Positions 24,801 through 37,292 of a DNA stretch of 64,000 nt are shown piece after piece. This DNA comes from Casuarius casuarius. Taxonomy: Eukaryota; Chordata; Aves; Casuariiformes; Casuariidae. The position numbers were made by a program, and so were the translations under genes. The notes under the pieces were generated by a model. That model saw nothing but the letters and a program-made list of their open reading frames with translations, had not been told where the DNA came from and made no database searches. Each line of letters begins with the position of its first letter. Position 1 is the first letter of the stretch. The stretch is taken from assembly GCA_003342895.1 (NCBI GenBank), contig PTFA01000056.1, positions 968,115 to 1,032,114 of the forward strand. Direction: 5' to 3'.

Positions 24801-27800
24801 TTCTTGCTCTGCTTTTTGCTTTAGCTCTGCATATCCCACTCTTCCTGCCCAGCCCATTCCGTTATTTGACTGTCTGCATTGCCAATGAAAAATAAGAGGA
24901 CCAGGTAGCCCCCTTCACTAAGGTTGCCTCTCTGAGGAAATGGCAGACATCTTTAACTCAGACTTATTTCCATATAAAGTCATGAAAAATGGCATCCATT
25001 TCAAGCCAAGACTTTTAAGACAAGACAGTAAAGCAGCACAGGGATCCTGCCAGGCACTATTAAAAGATTAGTAAAATAATCCTATCACTAAAATCACATG
25101 ATTTTCAGTATCAAAAGAGTGGGCAGCATTGTGGATTTTTAAAGTCATGTTTAAAATTCCCACCCACTGCTGTTGCAAACAATGACTGCAATGTGGAGAA
25201 ACTGATCTCACTGACCCGGTGTCAGGACACTCTTTCATCAAAGTACAGTGTAATCGGTCCAGAATTTAAGCAGTATTTCTGCCATTCCTCTCATGGTCCA
25301 CAAAGGACGATTAGCTTTTTATAGCAAGTAGCTGCTGGCTGCATTTCCACTGCACCCAGCTTCTCCATCTACATTGCTCAAGGGAAGGCAGCCCTTCATA
25401 AGACCTAACTACAGCAAAAAGGCAAATCAATATGGCAAGATTACTTGCTCATTATGGCCCTATAGGTAATATTCAGAGGTGCAAATACTGAATATCCAGA
25501 GAGTGAAGGAGTACCTGAATTCCAGGCTGTGAAGGTGGAAAAAAAAGTAGGGGTCCCAACAAATGACTGGAGAGGAGCTGTGCCTTATGCTTTGTGAGTA
25601 TTGTATGCTGTTGCTGGACATTTCCCCTGGCAGAAGAACTTACTGGAGGTTTCTCTTATATATCATGTCACTGAAACTGTCTTGGTTCCCACAAGCTGCA
25701 CTGAAAGCCTCAGTAGAAAGCATTCCATCTTTCCATTTACTTCCCCTACTTCTCATCATGGGTCCACCTGTTAGCCCACAGTTACATATTTCCTTTCCCA
25801 CACAGAGGTCTACAACAGTATGCTTCCCTTTCCAGACACCTGTAGGTGTGGTACTTGTTACAGCGCTTCACACTTTCTCTCGGTGTGGTTATGTCTGCTC
25901 TGATCCTTCTGATTCTCACCACAGATGCCTGTGTTGGTGGCCTCTCAGTCAGCAGGTGCTGCTGACTCTCAGCCCACTGCTAGGCTGAAGTCGAGAATAA
26001 CACACGACTTCTCTCAAGGAGCTATGCCCCCGCCCAGGCAGCAGAGTGCAAGGACACAGATGCTCCATGCTCTCTCTAAGTGGTGCAGGAACACCTGCCG
26101 CAGCACAAGCCCACCCAGAAATTCTCCTGCTGTAGAAAGCGAATCAACAACCCGGTCTATTGAGCTGAGACTCTTTCACAGTAGACCTGCTCTCTGGCAT
26201 TACCCCCTGGAGTCGAGGTTTTAGAGCATTGTGATCTTTTAGTTATCAAAAGCAATGATCTGTGTTATAAGCAAGGTATTCAGCTGGAAACTGTATCAAG
26301 GAAAGAAAAATGTTCAAGAATACAGGCTCAATAAATTGTTCTGTGAACATCTACATTATACTTACAGCAAACAAATGTGTTTGAATTGTCAGAGCTCAAA
26401 ACAGGGCTGCAATCTCCTCCCCCAGGGTACTGCTGAACTACATGGCTTATTTGTGCCCTGTCTGAGTTTTTGTCCTTTCTAAAAACAACAAAGTGCTCTA
26501 GGGACTCATTCAGCTGCCAATAAATGCTGGAACTCCCAAAGACAAGCAAGTGAGTTCTGATCATGTTTATGCTTCTCGAAGCAATTTGTTGTCATTTGTG
26601 GCAGATTTCTTTGGGCACAGAGGATTCTGCAGTCCTTTACAAACCTCCAAACTGTTCTGAGATGTACTTCATCATGAAATGAGGAGAAATATGAAACATG
26701 TCCTATCCTTTTTAGAAACCAAGATCAAATTACTGCAGTGGTCAAATAGGAAGACGCCTCTCTTCTGCTTTGTTTCTTAAGTCTAGTTCTGTCCCTAACA
26801 TTTCCTTTCACTATCAGTCAGAGATTTCATTTCTACCCTAGACCCCATATAGACTGCATTTTCATATTGCTGAATGCCACTTACATATCTTTCCACCTGG
26901 ACAATATCTTGAAAGATTCCTAGGACCATCTAAGCAGGGCTACGTGATACTAGTTGAGCAAATCTGTGGCTTCACTAGTGAGGGACCGCTCTCCAAAAAG
27001 ATTTAGACCTTGAGAAAGGAGCAAGTGCCTGTACTGTATTTGCTGTCTAGCTACACAGAAAGTTAATCCTTTACATTCTATATCACAGGTGTGAACTGTT
27101 AAAGCTATTCTCATAAACCTAATGCCCATTCACACTTTGAATAGTGAATTATCAGAAATTCTGTTGCTTTAAACAGGAGAGCATACGTTCTGTCCCTGCT
27201 CTGCCACTATTTCATAAAAGACTGTCACAGTAAGGCAAATGAAGCCTGATCTTTTCCCCAAGGGCCATTCCGATACTGTGAGATAAATGCTGAGACTACA
27301 AAGGACCATCACAATTTTCAGGAATTTCTTTTGACTCAGGCTTCCTGTAGCAGTCTTCTTATTTCAGTGCCCCTCATTCCTTCTTTACCTTGTCAGAAAA
27401 ATCACTCTGAGTGTTCAAGATACAATAAGGACATAGGTACCAAAACAAGAATTTGGATAGGACCGAGTGCCCACACTGCTATCCAGAAAGGCTGTGCTCA
27501 CCTGCATTTTCCCTCACTGGAGAGGTCTCCACACATTTGACTGACATTCACCACCCTCAGGTCTGTGCATTCCTCCACAACCTCAGTCTGGGGACCTGGA
27601 AGCCATCTTCCACTGCCTCAGACCTGAAGAGGTCTCAGACATACTGCTGTCCAGACTGTCTTTTACAGACACTCAGTCCAGTATCTATTTTCAAAGTGCA
27701 CCTAACTGACATATAATTGGTCTCGGTATAGCAAAGAGTTACAGCTGGTTCTTTTAGTAAGAGGTGGAAGTAGTACCTGGCCTTCGTGAAAAAGCCTAGC

Positions 27801-30800
27801 AGTTCGAATGCTGATTCAGCTAAGGCAAAAGCAGGGTTCAATTCCTTTGTTAATCCCAGGGGATAGGAACTGGCACTGCTAACTTTCAGAAGTCTTGCTG
27901 AATTTACACCAATGAAGTGGCGAAATCATTTCCCATGGTCATCTTATTCAACTTGTCCTGCCATTCAGCAAAGAATGTAAGATCACTGGATGATGCTCGG
28001 GCAAAACAAGTTTCCTGAGCTCTGTTCTTATAGCTGTTTTTACTTCAAACTCACTTTTGGGTTGTGCGTAGAAACTTTTACTCATGAACAAAGATCATGG
28101 TAGTTTTTCNTTTTAGCAACTAAACAAAATCTTAGCACACACAGAAAGATCTGGTGCCTTCATTCCTTACCTTTTATTCTATGTTTGTATGTTTCTTTCT
28201 GCCAGTAAAGCCCTGGAAAGAGAAGACAGTTGTAATCAGATCATTGGCTAAAACAACTGATCAATAGCAACTGCATATGCTGCAAAGAGCCTTTAATGGC
28301 TCTTAATCCCCATTAAGCTGAGCTGGAGGAAGTTGAAGGGGAAACTGCATCACATTTCAACCATTTATAGCAGCATCCTGGTACTTGAGCGGCTTTCAGG
28401 GAATGGGAGCATTTGTTCAGAGGTGCTCTGGGACAACCATCAGTAGGATAGGAAACTATTGCATCATTATTATCCAGGAAATGTTTTGGGGACCCTCCAG
28501 GGAATTGACTCTAAGGCTTATAATTTTTTAACAAGAATTTATGTTGGGTCAACCAGCAGAGCATTATGAATATATGAAGTTTTTCTGTCACCTGTAATTA
28601 AATGTGTTTTGGGATACATTTGACATGATTTATAGAATCAAAAAGGCCAGCTTTAATAATGCCTGTCACCATACTGTCTTTAGGACTATCTTCTTCCAAA
28701 CCATGATTCCATGATTCACCTTCCTGACATGTTTCAGTGTAGCCATGTAATGACAAAGGTTTCAATATATTGTTTGTTTCTTCACTAAACCAAATAACAA
28801 ATCCACACCAAGCTTTCATTATGCTTCTAGGTGGCTTGAGAACAAGAAGAATTATTTTAAATTGCACATACTTATTTCTCACATGTCACTTGCTCTGAGC
28901 TGGAAGAATTCTATATGCATGCTCTTCAGCCTATATATTTTTTGAGACAAAGAGGAAAGACTGAAATTAAAAATAAAGACCTGCAAATTGTACCATCCAG
29001 TACAAAGATACTAGATGTCATCACAGGATTCAACACCAAAGCCTTAATGAATCCAGCACTGAGTGTGCCCGGTGATGTATCTTGCTCTTGCACAATGCTG
29101 ACTTTGAGAAACATCAAGCCTTTGAAAACCAAATTAAGATGCAAGCTGTTTAACCTTAACTGTGTGCTGTGGGCAATAGCCCCTGGGAATGATCTGCTTT
29201 TATTCCAGCTTCATTTACTATGTTAAGTGGGGGGAGCTAGCAAAGCTTGGCAAGGCTACAACTGAGATCTAAAGTTAAAGAAACCCTGCTCCACAGGCCA
29301 GAGGTCTGAGCATCTCTTCCCTGTGTACTTGGTATGTACTGAAAGACATTCAGCAAAGCTTATTTCACTGATGAGATCTAGAGCTGTATTAACAGCTGTT
29401 TCTCCTTACCAAGGGAATTGTTAGTACCAAGTGGACTCTGGGAATGTCTTTGGGTTTTTTGATGGATAGGAGGAAGTCTAGTGTTAAATGACATTTTTTG
29501 TAAAACAGTGTGGGGGGTTTTGAGAAGGGAAAGAGAGAGGCACAGTAAGGCAGCAGAATGATGTTTTCTAGCACAGTCTGTTTGAGGCTATGATAGAGAC
29601 AGGTACAACTTCCTTGGTCCAGCTAATCTTTTGTTTTTTAAGAGCTCTGTCTCATGTAAGAGGAGGCACCTGTGCTCTCAGTGCTCTGTACTGGCTTAAT
29701 AAAGCATGTTACAAGTGTATTGGATATACCTTAAAGATGGCAGTAATGAAATAGCAGCCAGCTTCCTGGCTCTCAGAGGTCTGAGTTTTGCTGATCTTCA
29801 CCTTCTAGAAGGGTACAAGAAACGAAGAAGCAGTTCCACAGCAACAAAACTCAGCTGACACATAGTACTACCATGCAGAAAGTTGATGCTTGCTATGGAG
29901 AGACAGATGAACAGTGTGACGATGCAGGCTAACCTCACACAAAGTGGTTTCCAACTCTCTTATCTAACCAGGCTTCCTACTCACTTCAGTGAAGCTTTTT
30001 TTATGAGACCGTTTTGTACCCCAGCCTGAGAAGTATGTGTATGTGTATGTGTACTTAACTATTCCCACAGCTGCCAGACATCTATCCTATTTTCATCTGT
30101 ATAAACTCTGTTTTACCTGATAAGACAAAGTTGTTTTTCAGTGGGATAACCCACACCACAGATCTGTGGGTGATAGTTCCACACCTCCCCTTTCTCATGA
30201 GTCCCTACTTGCCCAATAGTCTCCTCTCATGGGCTTCTCCCCACAGCATGCCATCCTGAGCCGGAGCTCCACTGCTCCCTCTGGCACACCACAGGTAGTG
30301 CCAGTGATGTGTGTGGGTTAATCTGACGGCTCCTCTACAGCTGCTGATACTTTTAAAAACACTTCGGTTATCTGAGTAGGAAAACACAACTCTTTAATCA
30401 TACCTTAACTCATTATCATCTAGCTTTAAGAGGCTCCATCACTTCCTTGTGAATCTGTTTCACAGATGGAGGGATACTTCCCCTTCATAATTCCAGTCTT
30501 TTACTCAGCAATAACCAGACAGTTATCATCTTGGAGAGGAACTTACACAGGACTGTTAAAGAATCTGTACTCTTCCTTGCTTCTTTAATAGCTTATACAA
30601 AAGGGCCTAAAAGTAGAGGGGACATGCATTTCTTTGCTTACTTGTAGGCACAGAAATATTAATAATTTCAACCCTTAATTTTAAGGGATTAGTGTGGTAA
30701 AACTTGGCCATCGTGCCACTTTTTTCTGAGCAATTACACAAACAGTTGCTTTTAAAAAAAAGAGATTGTGGAAAGCCGTCATTCCAGAGTGATTCATGGG

Positions 30801-31929
30801 AAGCCATCCTGCTATTCTCCTGCACTTTCCACCTAAGTCTCTTATCAAAGTCTTATGAAGTCAGTGAAAATACTTCTTTAGTGGACATTGGTTCAAACCC
30901 AGATGAGGGGCTTCAAAATTGCTCCTTTAATGATTGGACTGGATTTCTTTGCTTTCACCATGCTGAGATTCAGAGACCAAGAATTTTAGTGCTCCTAATG
31001 GTTATACTGACAGTTTTACCATTAAGACTAAACTACTGAATTTTGTTGAGCTGAGCCTTATTCCTGAAGCTTTTGTGTGCCATTAAAACTTCTGAGGGTT
31101 AAACAGCAGCTGCAGTTATATCAAGAGATAACAGAAAAACACCAGGCTCTGGAATCAATGAGGTTATACCATGGTACCGTTTTGGAGTTTGCTCCATAGC
31201 TTCCTCGTGAAGTCCTATGCCTTCCTAAAATGATACATAATTGGTATTCAAGACACATGCTTTCTACTGGCAAAGGGGGATAAAGCACAGCAGCATTCTT
31301 GAAGAATGCTGATTTTTAGTGTTTTTCAATTTTGCATCTTCAAAATGACATCTGCTTTGTGAGAGACTTAAAAATCTGGAAGGAGGTTTTCAGAGGAGAA
31401 TGAAACAGTATCTCTGATCCTTCTCTATTCTATCCCCTTCAAAATAAATGCTTACACTCAAAAATCAGTACAATGCCAACTCTCTTTCTGACAGTTTTTT
31501 TATAACATCCTGCTTTGTGGAAATATTTTGAAAAGTTTATTTCCATGTTATATTTTATAGTAGGCTAATCAAAACAGTTAAGCTGTCTAATAAATATGCC
31601 TGAATAAAAACACACATCTGTCAGAAAAGACCACTAATCCACAGTATTAGTTGCAGTGGTACGTACCAAGAGTTAGAGCTAGCTGATACACTAATTCTGT
31701 CAAGGTAAAACAAATTTGTCTGTTTAGATAAATCGCATATTCCTAATTGTTTCAGTTCCTCTGGTACTTACATATAAGGGATAAAAAAACACCTACCTTT
31801 CCTCCCTATCTGTTTGTAGAAGAAAGGGCTTTATTTGTTTAAACGATGTATCTACTGGTGTATATATGGTGTACATATAAGATGGTTGGGGTCATACATC
31901 TGGTGTAAGGACATATGAAGACACAACCT
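21836..31929. other. Long non-coding stretch with minor repeats
   Basis: No gene seen. Notable items are a purine-only tract near 24,114-24,162, a single unresolved base at 28,110, and a (TATGTG)3 run at about 30,031-30,051. Around 27,810-27,850 the words GGGTTCAATTCC resemble the B-box region of the old tRNA-derived SINE seen elsewhere in the window; this is weak. The open frames at 25,563-25,988 and 28,915-29,226 have no recognisable domain. Confidence 0.45.
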
Positions 31930-32069
31930 TCAGTCTTCTTCACTCAGCCCACGCTCCCAAGGGAGGATGCAGCTCTCCAGGACCGGGGCTGCAGGAAGAG
32001 CCTGAGGCACCTGGCCGAGGCTGGGGCAGGGTAGATGGCCTCCTCGCCTGCAGCAGGTGAGCACTGGCA

Positions 32070-32910
32070 GAGGGTCTGTGTCATGAAAAGGAGCTGTGGG
32101 AGGAGGTCAGCAGATTGCCCAGCATCAGAGATGACAAGAGAGAGATCAGCCAGATCTCTGCGTCCTGCAGCGACAAGACCCCGAACTCCCAGTGGCACCA
32201 GTGGAGGGGTAGGCAGAGTCTTGTGTATGAGTCTTCCAGCCCACCAGGCTGGGAAAGGGAGACTTCCACGGTGGCAAAGGCTGGAAGCTGTTGACCTCTG
32301 GCAGCAAGTGGGTGAGATCCTGCTCTGCCAGCAGACCAGTGACAGCAGAGTAGGGTGAGTGCCCTGGCTGCAGATGGGGCTGGGAGCTCTGCAGGATGAA
32401 GTGTTGGAGCCAGCCCAGCCAAGGCCCAGCAGCAGCGCTGGGAGGAAGTGGTGGGGGATAGCAGCAGGAGACTCCCTACTGCAGGAGCAGAGGTTCCCTC
32501 TGCTGACCCAACATGCTGTCTGGGGAGGTTTGCTGCTTGTCGGATCCACAACATTGCATAGAGGCTGCCGAGGCTCATCTGGCCTTTCGACTATTACCTC
32601 CTGCTGCTCTTCCACGTGGGCACCAACAATATGTACAGAGGAGACCTGGGGCATATCACATGTGATTACGTGGCTCCGGGGGCAAGGACCAAGGGCAAGG
32701 GGACCCAGGTGGTGTCTCCTCAGTCCTGCCAATGAGGGAGAAGGGCTTGAAGAGGAGTGGTAGGTCAATAAATGTTTGTGCAGCTGGTGTTGACAACATG
32801 GATTCGACCTTTACAACCATGGGACTCTCTTTGAGTATCAAGGACTGCCAGGAAGAGATAGGATCCACCTGACCAAGCGAAGCAAAGCATCTTTTCCAAC
32901 AGGCTGGCCA
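32070..32910 (+). pseudogene. CR1 ORF1 remnant (coiled coil and esterase domain)
   Basis: In pieces across frames. A coiled-coil segment reading KELWEEVSRLPSIRDDKREI at about 32,090-32,150 matches the leucine-heptad region of avian CR1 ORF1. The SGNH/GDSL-like esterase domain follows: block I GDS at 32,467-32,475 keeps the serine. The HVGTND block reads HVGTNN at 32,613-32,630, with Asp changed to Asn. The DGIHL block reads DRIHL at 32,857-32,871, which keeps the Asp and His but loses the Gly. In CR1 this domain is thought to act on lipid esters or to aid nucleic-acid handling during retrotransposition. Frameshifts separate the blocks, so no functional protein is possible. Long antisense open frames over this region (31,944-32,768 minus) are a by-product of its GC-richness. 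Confidence 0.85.
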
Positions 32911-32924
32911 AAACGATGAAGTAC

Positions 32925-33775
32925 AGACTGGATAACAGATCAGTGAGGTGAATTGAAAACTGGCTGAACTGCCAGGCTCAGAGGGTTGTGATCAGCAGGA
33001 TGAAGTCTGCTGGAGACCAGTCACTAATGGTGTACCCCAGGGATCAACACTGGGTCCAATCCTGTTTAACATCTTCATTAATAACTTGGTTGATGGGGTA
33101 GTGTGCACCCTCAGCAAGGCTGGAGATGATACGAAACCAAGAGAAGTAGCTGATACACCAGATGGTTGTGATGCCTCTCAGGGTGATGTCAATGGGCTGG
33201 AGAAACGGGCACAGATGAATCTCATGAAGTTCAGCAAAGGGTGTGCAAAGTCCTGCTCCTGGGGAGGAATAACCCCAGGCAGCAGTACAGGCTGGAAGCT
33301 GACTGGCTGGAAAGAAACTTGGCAGCAAAAGACCTGGGAGTCCTGGTGACAACAAGTTGTCCATGAGCCAGCAATGCAGCCATGCAGCAAAGGCAGCCAA
33401 CAGCCTCCTGGGCTGCATTTGAAAAAGTGTTGCTAGCAGGTGGAGGGCAGTGTTTCTTCCTCTCTATTCAGCACTGGTGAGACACATCTGGAGTGCTGTG
33501 TCCAGCTCAGTACAAGATTTCCATAATCCTTTATGGATTTACTGCAGATAGGCCAGCGAAGGGCCACTAAAATGATTAAGAGATTGGAGCATCTGACATT
33601 TGAGGAGAGGCTGAGAAAGTTGGGACTGTTCAGTCCTGAGAAGAGAAGGTTTGGAGAGGAACTTATTAATGCATATAAATACCTGATGGAGAGGATTAAA
33701 GAAGACAGAGCCAGACTCTTCTCAGTAGTACCCACTGAAATGACAAGAGGCCATGGGCACAAACTGAAATAGAGA
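32925..33775 (+). pseudogene. CR1 ORF2 reverse transcriptase remnant, C-terminal half
   Basis: It starts within the reverse-transcriptase domain at a segment reading SVR, stop, IENWLNCQAQRVVISRMKS. The motif GVPQGST follows from 33,029. The catalytic box, normally FADD, reads AGDD at 33,119-33,133, so both acidic residues remain but the flanking pair is changed. Downstream are LMKFSKG, a block around 33,440-33,530 with frameshifts, and a 79-codon open piece (33,533-33,772) corresponding to the thumb/C-terminal region (TKMIKRLEHL, ERLRKLGLFSPEKRR, LFSVVP). The endonuclease domain and the N-terminal RT palm and fingers are absent. ORF2 normally makes the enzyme that nicks DNA and reverse-transcribes CR1 RNA. 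Confidence 0.9.
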
Positions 33776-33998
33776 AAATTCCATTTGAATCTATGAAATA
33801 ACTTTTTTACTGTGGGGTGATCAAACACTGGAACAGGTTGTCCGGAGAGACTGTGGAGTTTACATCCTGGAAATATTCAAAGCCCAACTGGATCATGCAA
33901 GCAACCTGCTCTTTGATCGTGCTTTGTATAGGGGCATTGGGCTAGATGATCTCCAGAGGTGCCTTCCAACCTCAATCACTCTCTGATTCTGTGATTGA

Positions 33999-36792
33999 TC
34001 AGTGGTGGAGTCAGGAATCATTCTCTGTCTTCTGGGAGGAAAGGTCACAGGAACTGGAGCTGTATTGTAGCTACATCTAACCTGACAGACACAGGAGCTC
34101 TTCCCAGATCCTGGTTCTGGCAATGACTAGGGAGAGGGAATGCTCCATCTTGCAAGATCTGATCACACACCAGTCTGTCTCTCCTGCACCCTCTGCCTTA
34201 ATTTCTGCTGAGAGGGGACCACAGTACACCACAGCCAGGGCTCTCATCCATCTGTTCTAAGAAAATTCTCCCCTTGTGCACTAATGATCTGATTCTCCTT
34301 CTAAAACAAGAGTCTTTTTCAGAGGGGCTTCATTTTCTTTCCCAATTCAATATAATTTCCACAGATGTCCTAGCTGGAGGGGAAATCTCCATGAAGCTCT
34401 TGTTCATCCTGTGGAGGAATAGACAAGGCTGAGACTCTAAGCTGAGTCCAGCACAGGCAGGATATCACCAGGCTGAAGTACCTACAGCAACCATAAGCTG
34501 ACAAGCTGTTGCGTTTGCAGCAGATGTGGCTTTCATGGGATATGTGGCTTCCTTCCTAAATATAATGAGTCGCAAACGCATACCGGGAATGCCGGTTTTG
34601 TTCAAAAAGCATCTCCTCAGTTAATGTACAATATGTGCACTGGATGAATGTGTGCTTCCATTCCCACAATGCAATGAGAGATCACAGACAGGAGCTGTCA
34701 CGCATTACTAGGCCGATACTGGTATTTTGGCTGTTCATATCATTGCTGCCTCTTCCTCTTCTGAACAATACAGTTAAAAAACTAATGATCAGATGTCAGA
34801 TTAAAGCATGGCTCTTCTAGCTCAAGAAGAAGTGCAGTTTCAGGCTCTCTTTAAAGGGATTTGCTCTGTCTCAGGTTCAAAGAAATGGAACGCATTTATA
34901 CTGTCTGTGCAAGAGGCTGCAAATGAAGTCATATATGCACCAAAATGCAGATAAGTAGTTGAACAGATCAGCTACAGCTCTTCTACTTACTGTAAGGAAG
35001 GAGGAGAACAGAGGGGACAGTAACCTTGAGTATTGAGAGCTCCAGAATGGATTAAATGGTGTTAAGAGAGCATTTAGAGAGAAAGAGTCTTCCCTCAAGA
35101 CATCTCAAAGGCAAGAATCAAAGAACAGATACCAGACAGGTAGCCCAATAAGGCAAATTCACTAACTAAACAAGAACATGCTATTAGGGCAAATAAACAG
35201 CACATGCTCAGACAGATATCCAAACATATATAATTTTTCTGTGAACTTCATCTTACAGCATTAATGTATGTATGACAAGTCTCACAAGCATCAAAGCTGA
35301 CATGTTCAAAGTAAGTTAAGTTTCTAATATGGAGCATAATGAAACATGAAGGAAGGATTATTGTCAGAAACAACACTGATGAGAATAATGTCTGAACAGT
35401 GTCATGTATGTACACACTGGAATCAGTATCCAAAGAGGTGTGAAAATATCAGGATAGCAACTTTAAGGAAAGTTATTCCTTTTTTCCTTAAGTCTGGGGT
35501 CCAAGAAGCTCATGTGCTGAGCAGGAATGCCCACTATACTGAAAGCATGCCACTAGCTGCAGTCTCCATCTTAATGAACAGGAATTTTGTCTGAGGCACT
35601 GGCAATAAAGGGAGACAAGAGTGTGATCATAAACTTGTTTCAGTGCTGCCATTAGTGTTCAAATATTGAATTTTTTATTAGGTTTTGTAAGCTGATAATG
35701 AGAAAAGACAGAATTAGGCTTGCAGTCTTTGACACAAGCTGCCGTACCTCTGCTGCCACTACAAATTGCAAAATCCTGTGCCTGTTCAAGGTGCTGCAAG
35801 GATCAAAGTGGATGCAGGTTTCTTGTCAGAACAGCCTTTTAAAATCAGCTCCTTAAGGAAGTTCTTCCTACTGTCTCCTTTCTTTCAACTACATTTCACA
35901 TCTGCTACTGCTGGCTGACACATTTTAGAAGTGGCTAGTGGACTCCAAATCAGATTAAGAGGTGTCCCAGCTACAGCTGAGGATGGGGGAGGGGGAAGAA
36001 ACAGGAAGGTCTACGTTTAAATTAGTGGTCTAGGGCTACTAAATGACACTGATAGTTCAATGCTTGAAGACAATTGTGCTTTGTTATCTTAAGTTCCTGC
36101 TGATTCTGAGAGAGGGAAAGGAAAAATGGGCTTGATGTGATTGCATAAGAGGACTTTTTTTTCTTTTCTTTTTTATTTGGGAAGGTGTTATTTAAAAAAA
36201 AATACTGCTTGGATGTTAAGCTTGCAAGATGAAGAATTCAAAATTAGGAAAGGCCTCAAGCCATTTCTGTAGGGAACCTACAACCTGCCCATGGCACATA
36301 TGCATTATGAGAGTATATTTAATTGTATGACTTAAATTATATGATACATGTGGTATATCATGTTTATTTGCAAGAGTCCTGCCTCATGCAATTTAAAGGA
36401 CACCCTAAGGATGACTCAAAGCACAGTTATGCATAGGGCTCCCATGTCTGGCTGGTTGCTGAAAGAGGGATATATGTATCAAAAAAGGATGAAAATTTCC
36501 AGAAAAGAAGTTGGCTTCCTGATTAATCCCTTGCCTATTGTCCTGAAGCTCTGATTTTTTTCTCTGTCTAGGTCATAGAGTTTCTGCGTAGTCCTGATTG
36601 TACTGTTTAAGGAAACTCTTTCTCTGTGATCACTACTGTCTCATTTTCTGAGTGCCCAGTCTGAAAGAGCTGGAGTATCAGACCCTCATAACAGCAAAAG
36701 TTTAATATGAACTGTGCTCTGAACGCATATAAGTAGTAAAATGCCCAGAAAAACTAGGCTCTAGCCTTGTAAATTATCCTCCAAAAATGATC
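33999..36792. other. Non-coding stretch after CR1
   Basis: The first 45 bp (GTGGTGGAGTCAGGAATCATT and following) resemble, on the minus strand, the head of the old tRNA-derived SINE, whose usual form is GTGGCAGAGC then GGGAATTGAACC. If so, the CR1 landed next to or within it. The rest holds no gene or repeat I can name; a poly-T/A-rich patch lies at about 36,155-36,205. Confidence 0.4.
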
Positions 36793-36930
36793 TGACATAG
36801 GGCAATCTTGGCTTTAGTCTTAGTGTCTCTGCTTCCAATTTGTAAAAAACAGAGATAACATCCCTTACCTCACTGTTGTGTTGTATAAATAAATTCAGTA
36901 ATATCTGCAAAGAATGAAGACACAGTGATA
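36793..36930 (+). repeat. MIR-like SINE fragment
   Basis: The order of words is that of a MIR/CORE-SINE: TGACATAGGGCAA, TCTCTGCTTCC, TTTGTAAAAAACAGAGATAACA, CTTACCTCACTGTTGTG, then TAAATAAATTCAGTAATAT. The usual element reads TGACCTTGGGCAA, CTGTAAAATGGGGATAA, TACCTCATAGGGTTGTTGTG. Divergence is high but the colinear order over about 130 bp makes chance unlikely. Orientation is plus. Confidence 0.7.
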
Positions 36931-37247
36931 AAACTCAGAAAAGAAGACCATGAAAAATGAATACATTTGTGTTCAGTGTAGCTTTTGGATGTTAAGCATT
37001 ATATGATGCATGGGACCACTCATCAGAAGAGGAAGAAGATTTGTTGTGGATCATGTGAACTAAAGACTTTATCGTAATGCATAAGCACAATTCAGAGATA
37101 AGAGATGGTAAGATAATTTTAACTCTGGTGCTTCCTAGCTATGGAACTTACTCATTCTTTCAGGTAAGATTTTCTGATTTGTTTAGAAACCTATATATAC
37201 ATGAAAATTTCTGAAGTTTCCACATGGACAGCTATGAGCCAGCTCTG

Positions 37248-37292
37248 TTAATCCCCATTACATGGATGAGGAACTGAAACTCAGCTGTATGA
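37248..37292 (-). repeat. SINE fragment (MIR-like)
   Basis: AATCCCCATTACATGGATGAGG then AACTGAAACTCAG resembles the minus strand of the conserved SINE body (CCCATTTTACAGATGAGGAAACTGAGGC). It is short, so moderate confidence. It lies 320 bp from the plus-strand fragment at 36.8 kb and in opposite orientation, so it is a separate insertion. Confidence 0.5.

Larger units (their letters stand above)
31930..33998 (+). mobile_element. CR1 LINE, internally deleted copy
   Basis: A non-LTR retrotransposon of the avian CR1 type. The 3' half is diagnostic: reverse-transcriptase words such as GVPQGST, then the C-terminal ORF2 segment RRATKMIKRLEHLTFEERLR, then the 3' UTR word GGGCTAGATGATCTCCAGAGG. It ends in GATTCTGTGATTG, the short 8-mer-type tail of CR1. 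The 5' part is GC-rich and matches ORF1. At about 2.07 kb it is less than half of a roughly 4.5-kb full-length CR1, because the endonuclease and the first half of the reverse transcriptase are missing. Many stops and frameshifts show it is dead. The 5' boundary is approximate, set where GC content rises. Confidence 0.93.

Noticed and set aside
25563..25988. 141-codon plus-strand frame
   Set aside because: No domain recognised, rich in Leu/Ser/Pro from C/T-rich sequence, no splice or start context.
27810..27850. GGGTTCAATTCC, B-box-like word of an old SINE
   Set aside because: Too short and without supporting flanking words to call a repeat on its own.
30890..30905. GGTTCAAACCC, a tRNA B-box-like word
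   Set aside because: No A box at the right distance and no cloverleaf; not a tRNA gene.
31944..32768. 274-codon open frame on the minus strand
   Set aside because: It is antisense to the GC-rich ORF1 part of the CR1 element; GC-richness removes stops. Overlapping long frames at 32,081-32,578 (minus) and 32,035-32,763 (plus) have the same cause.
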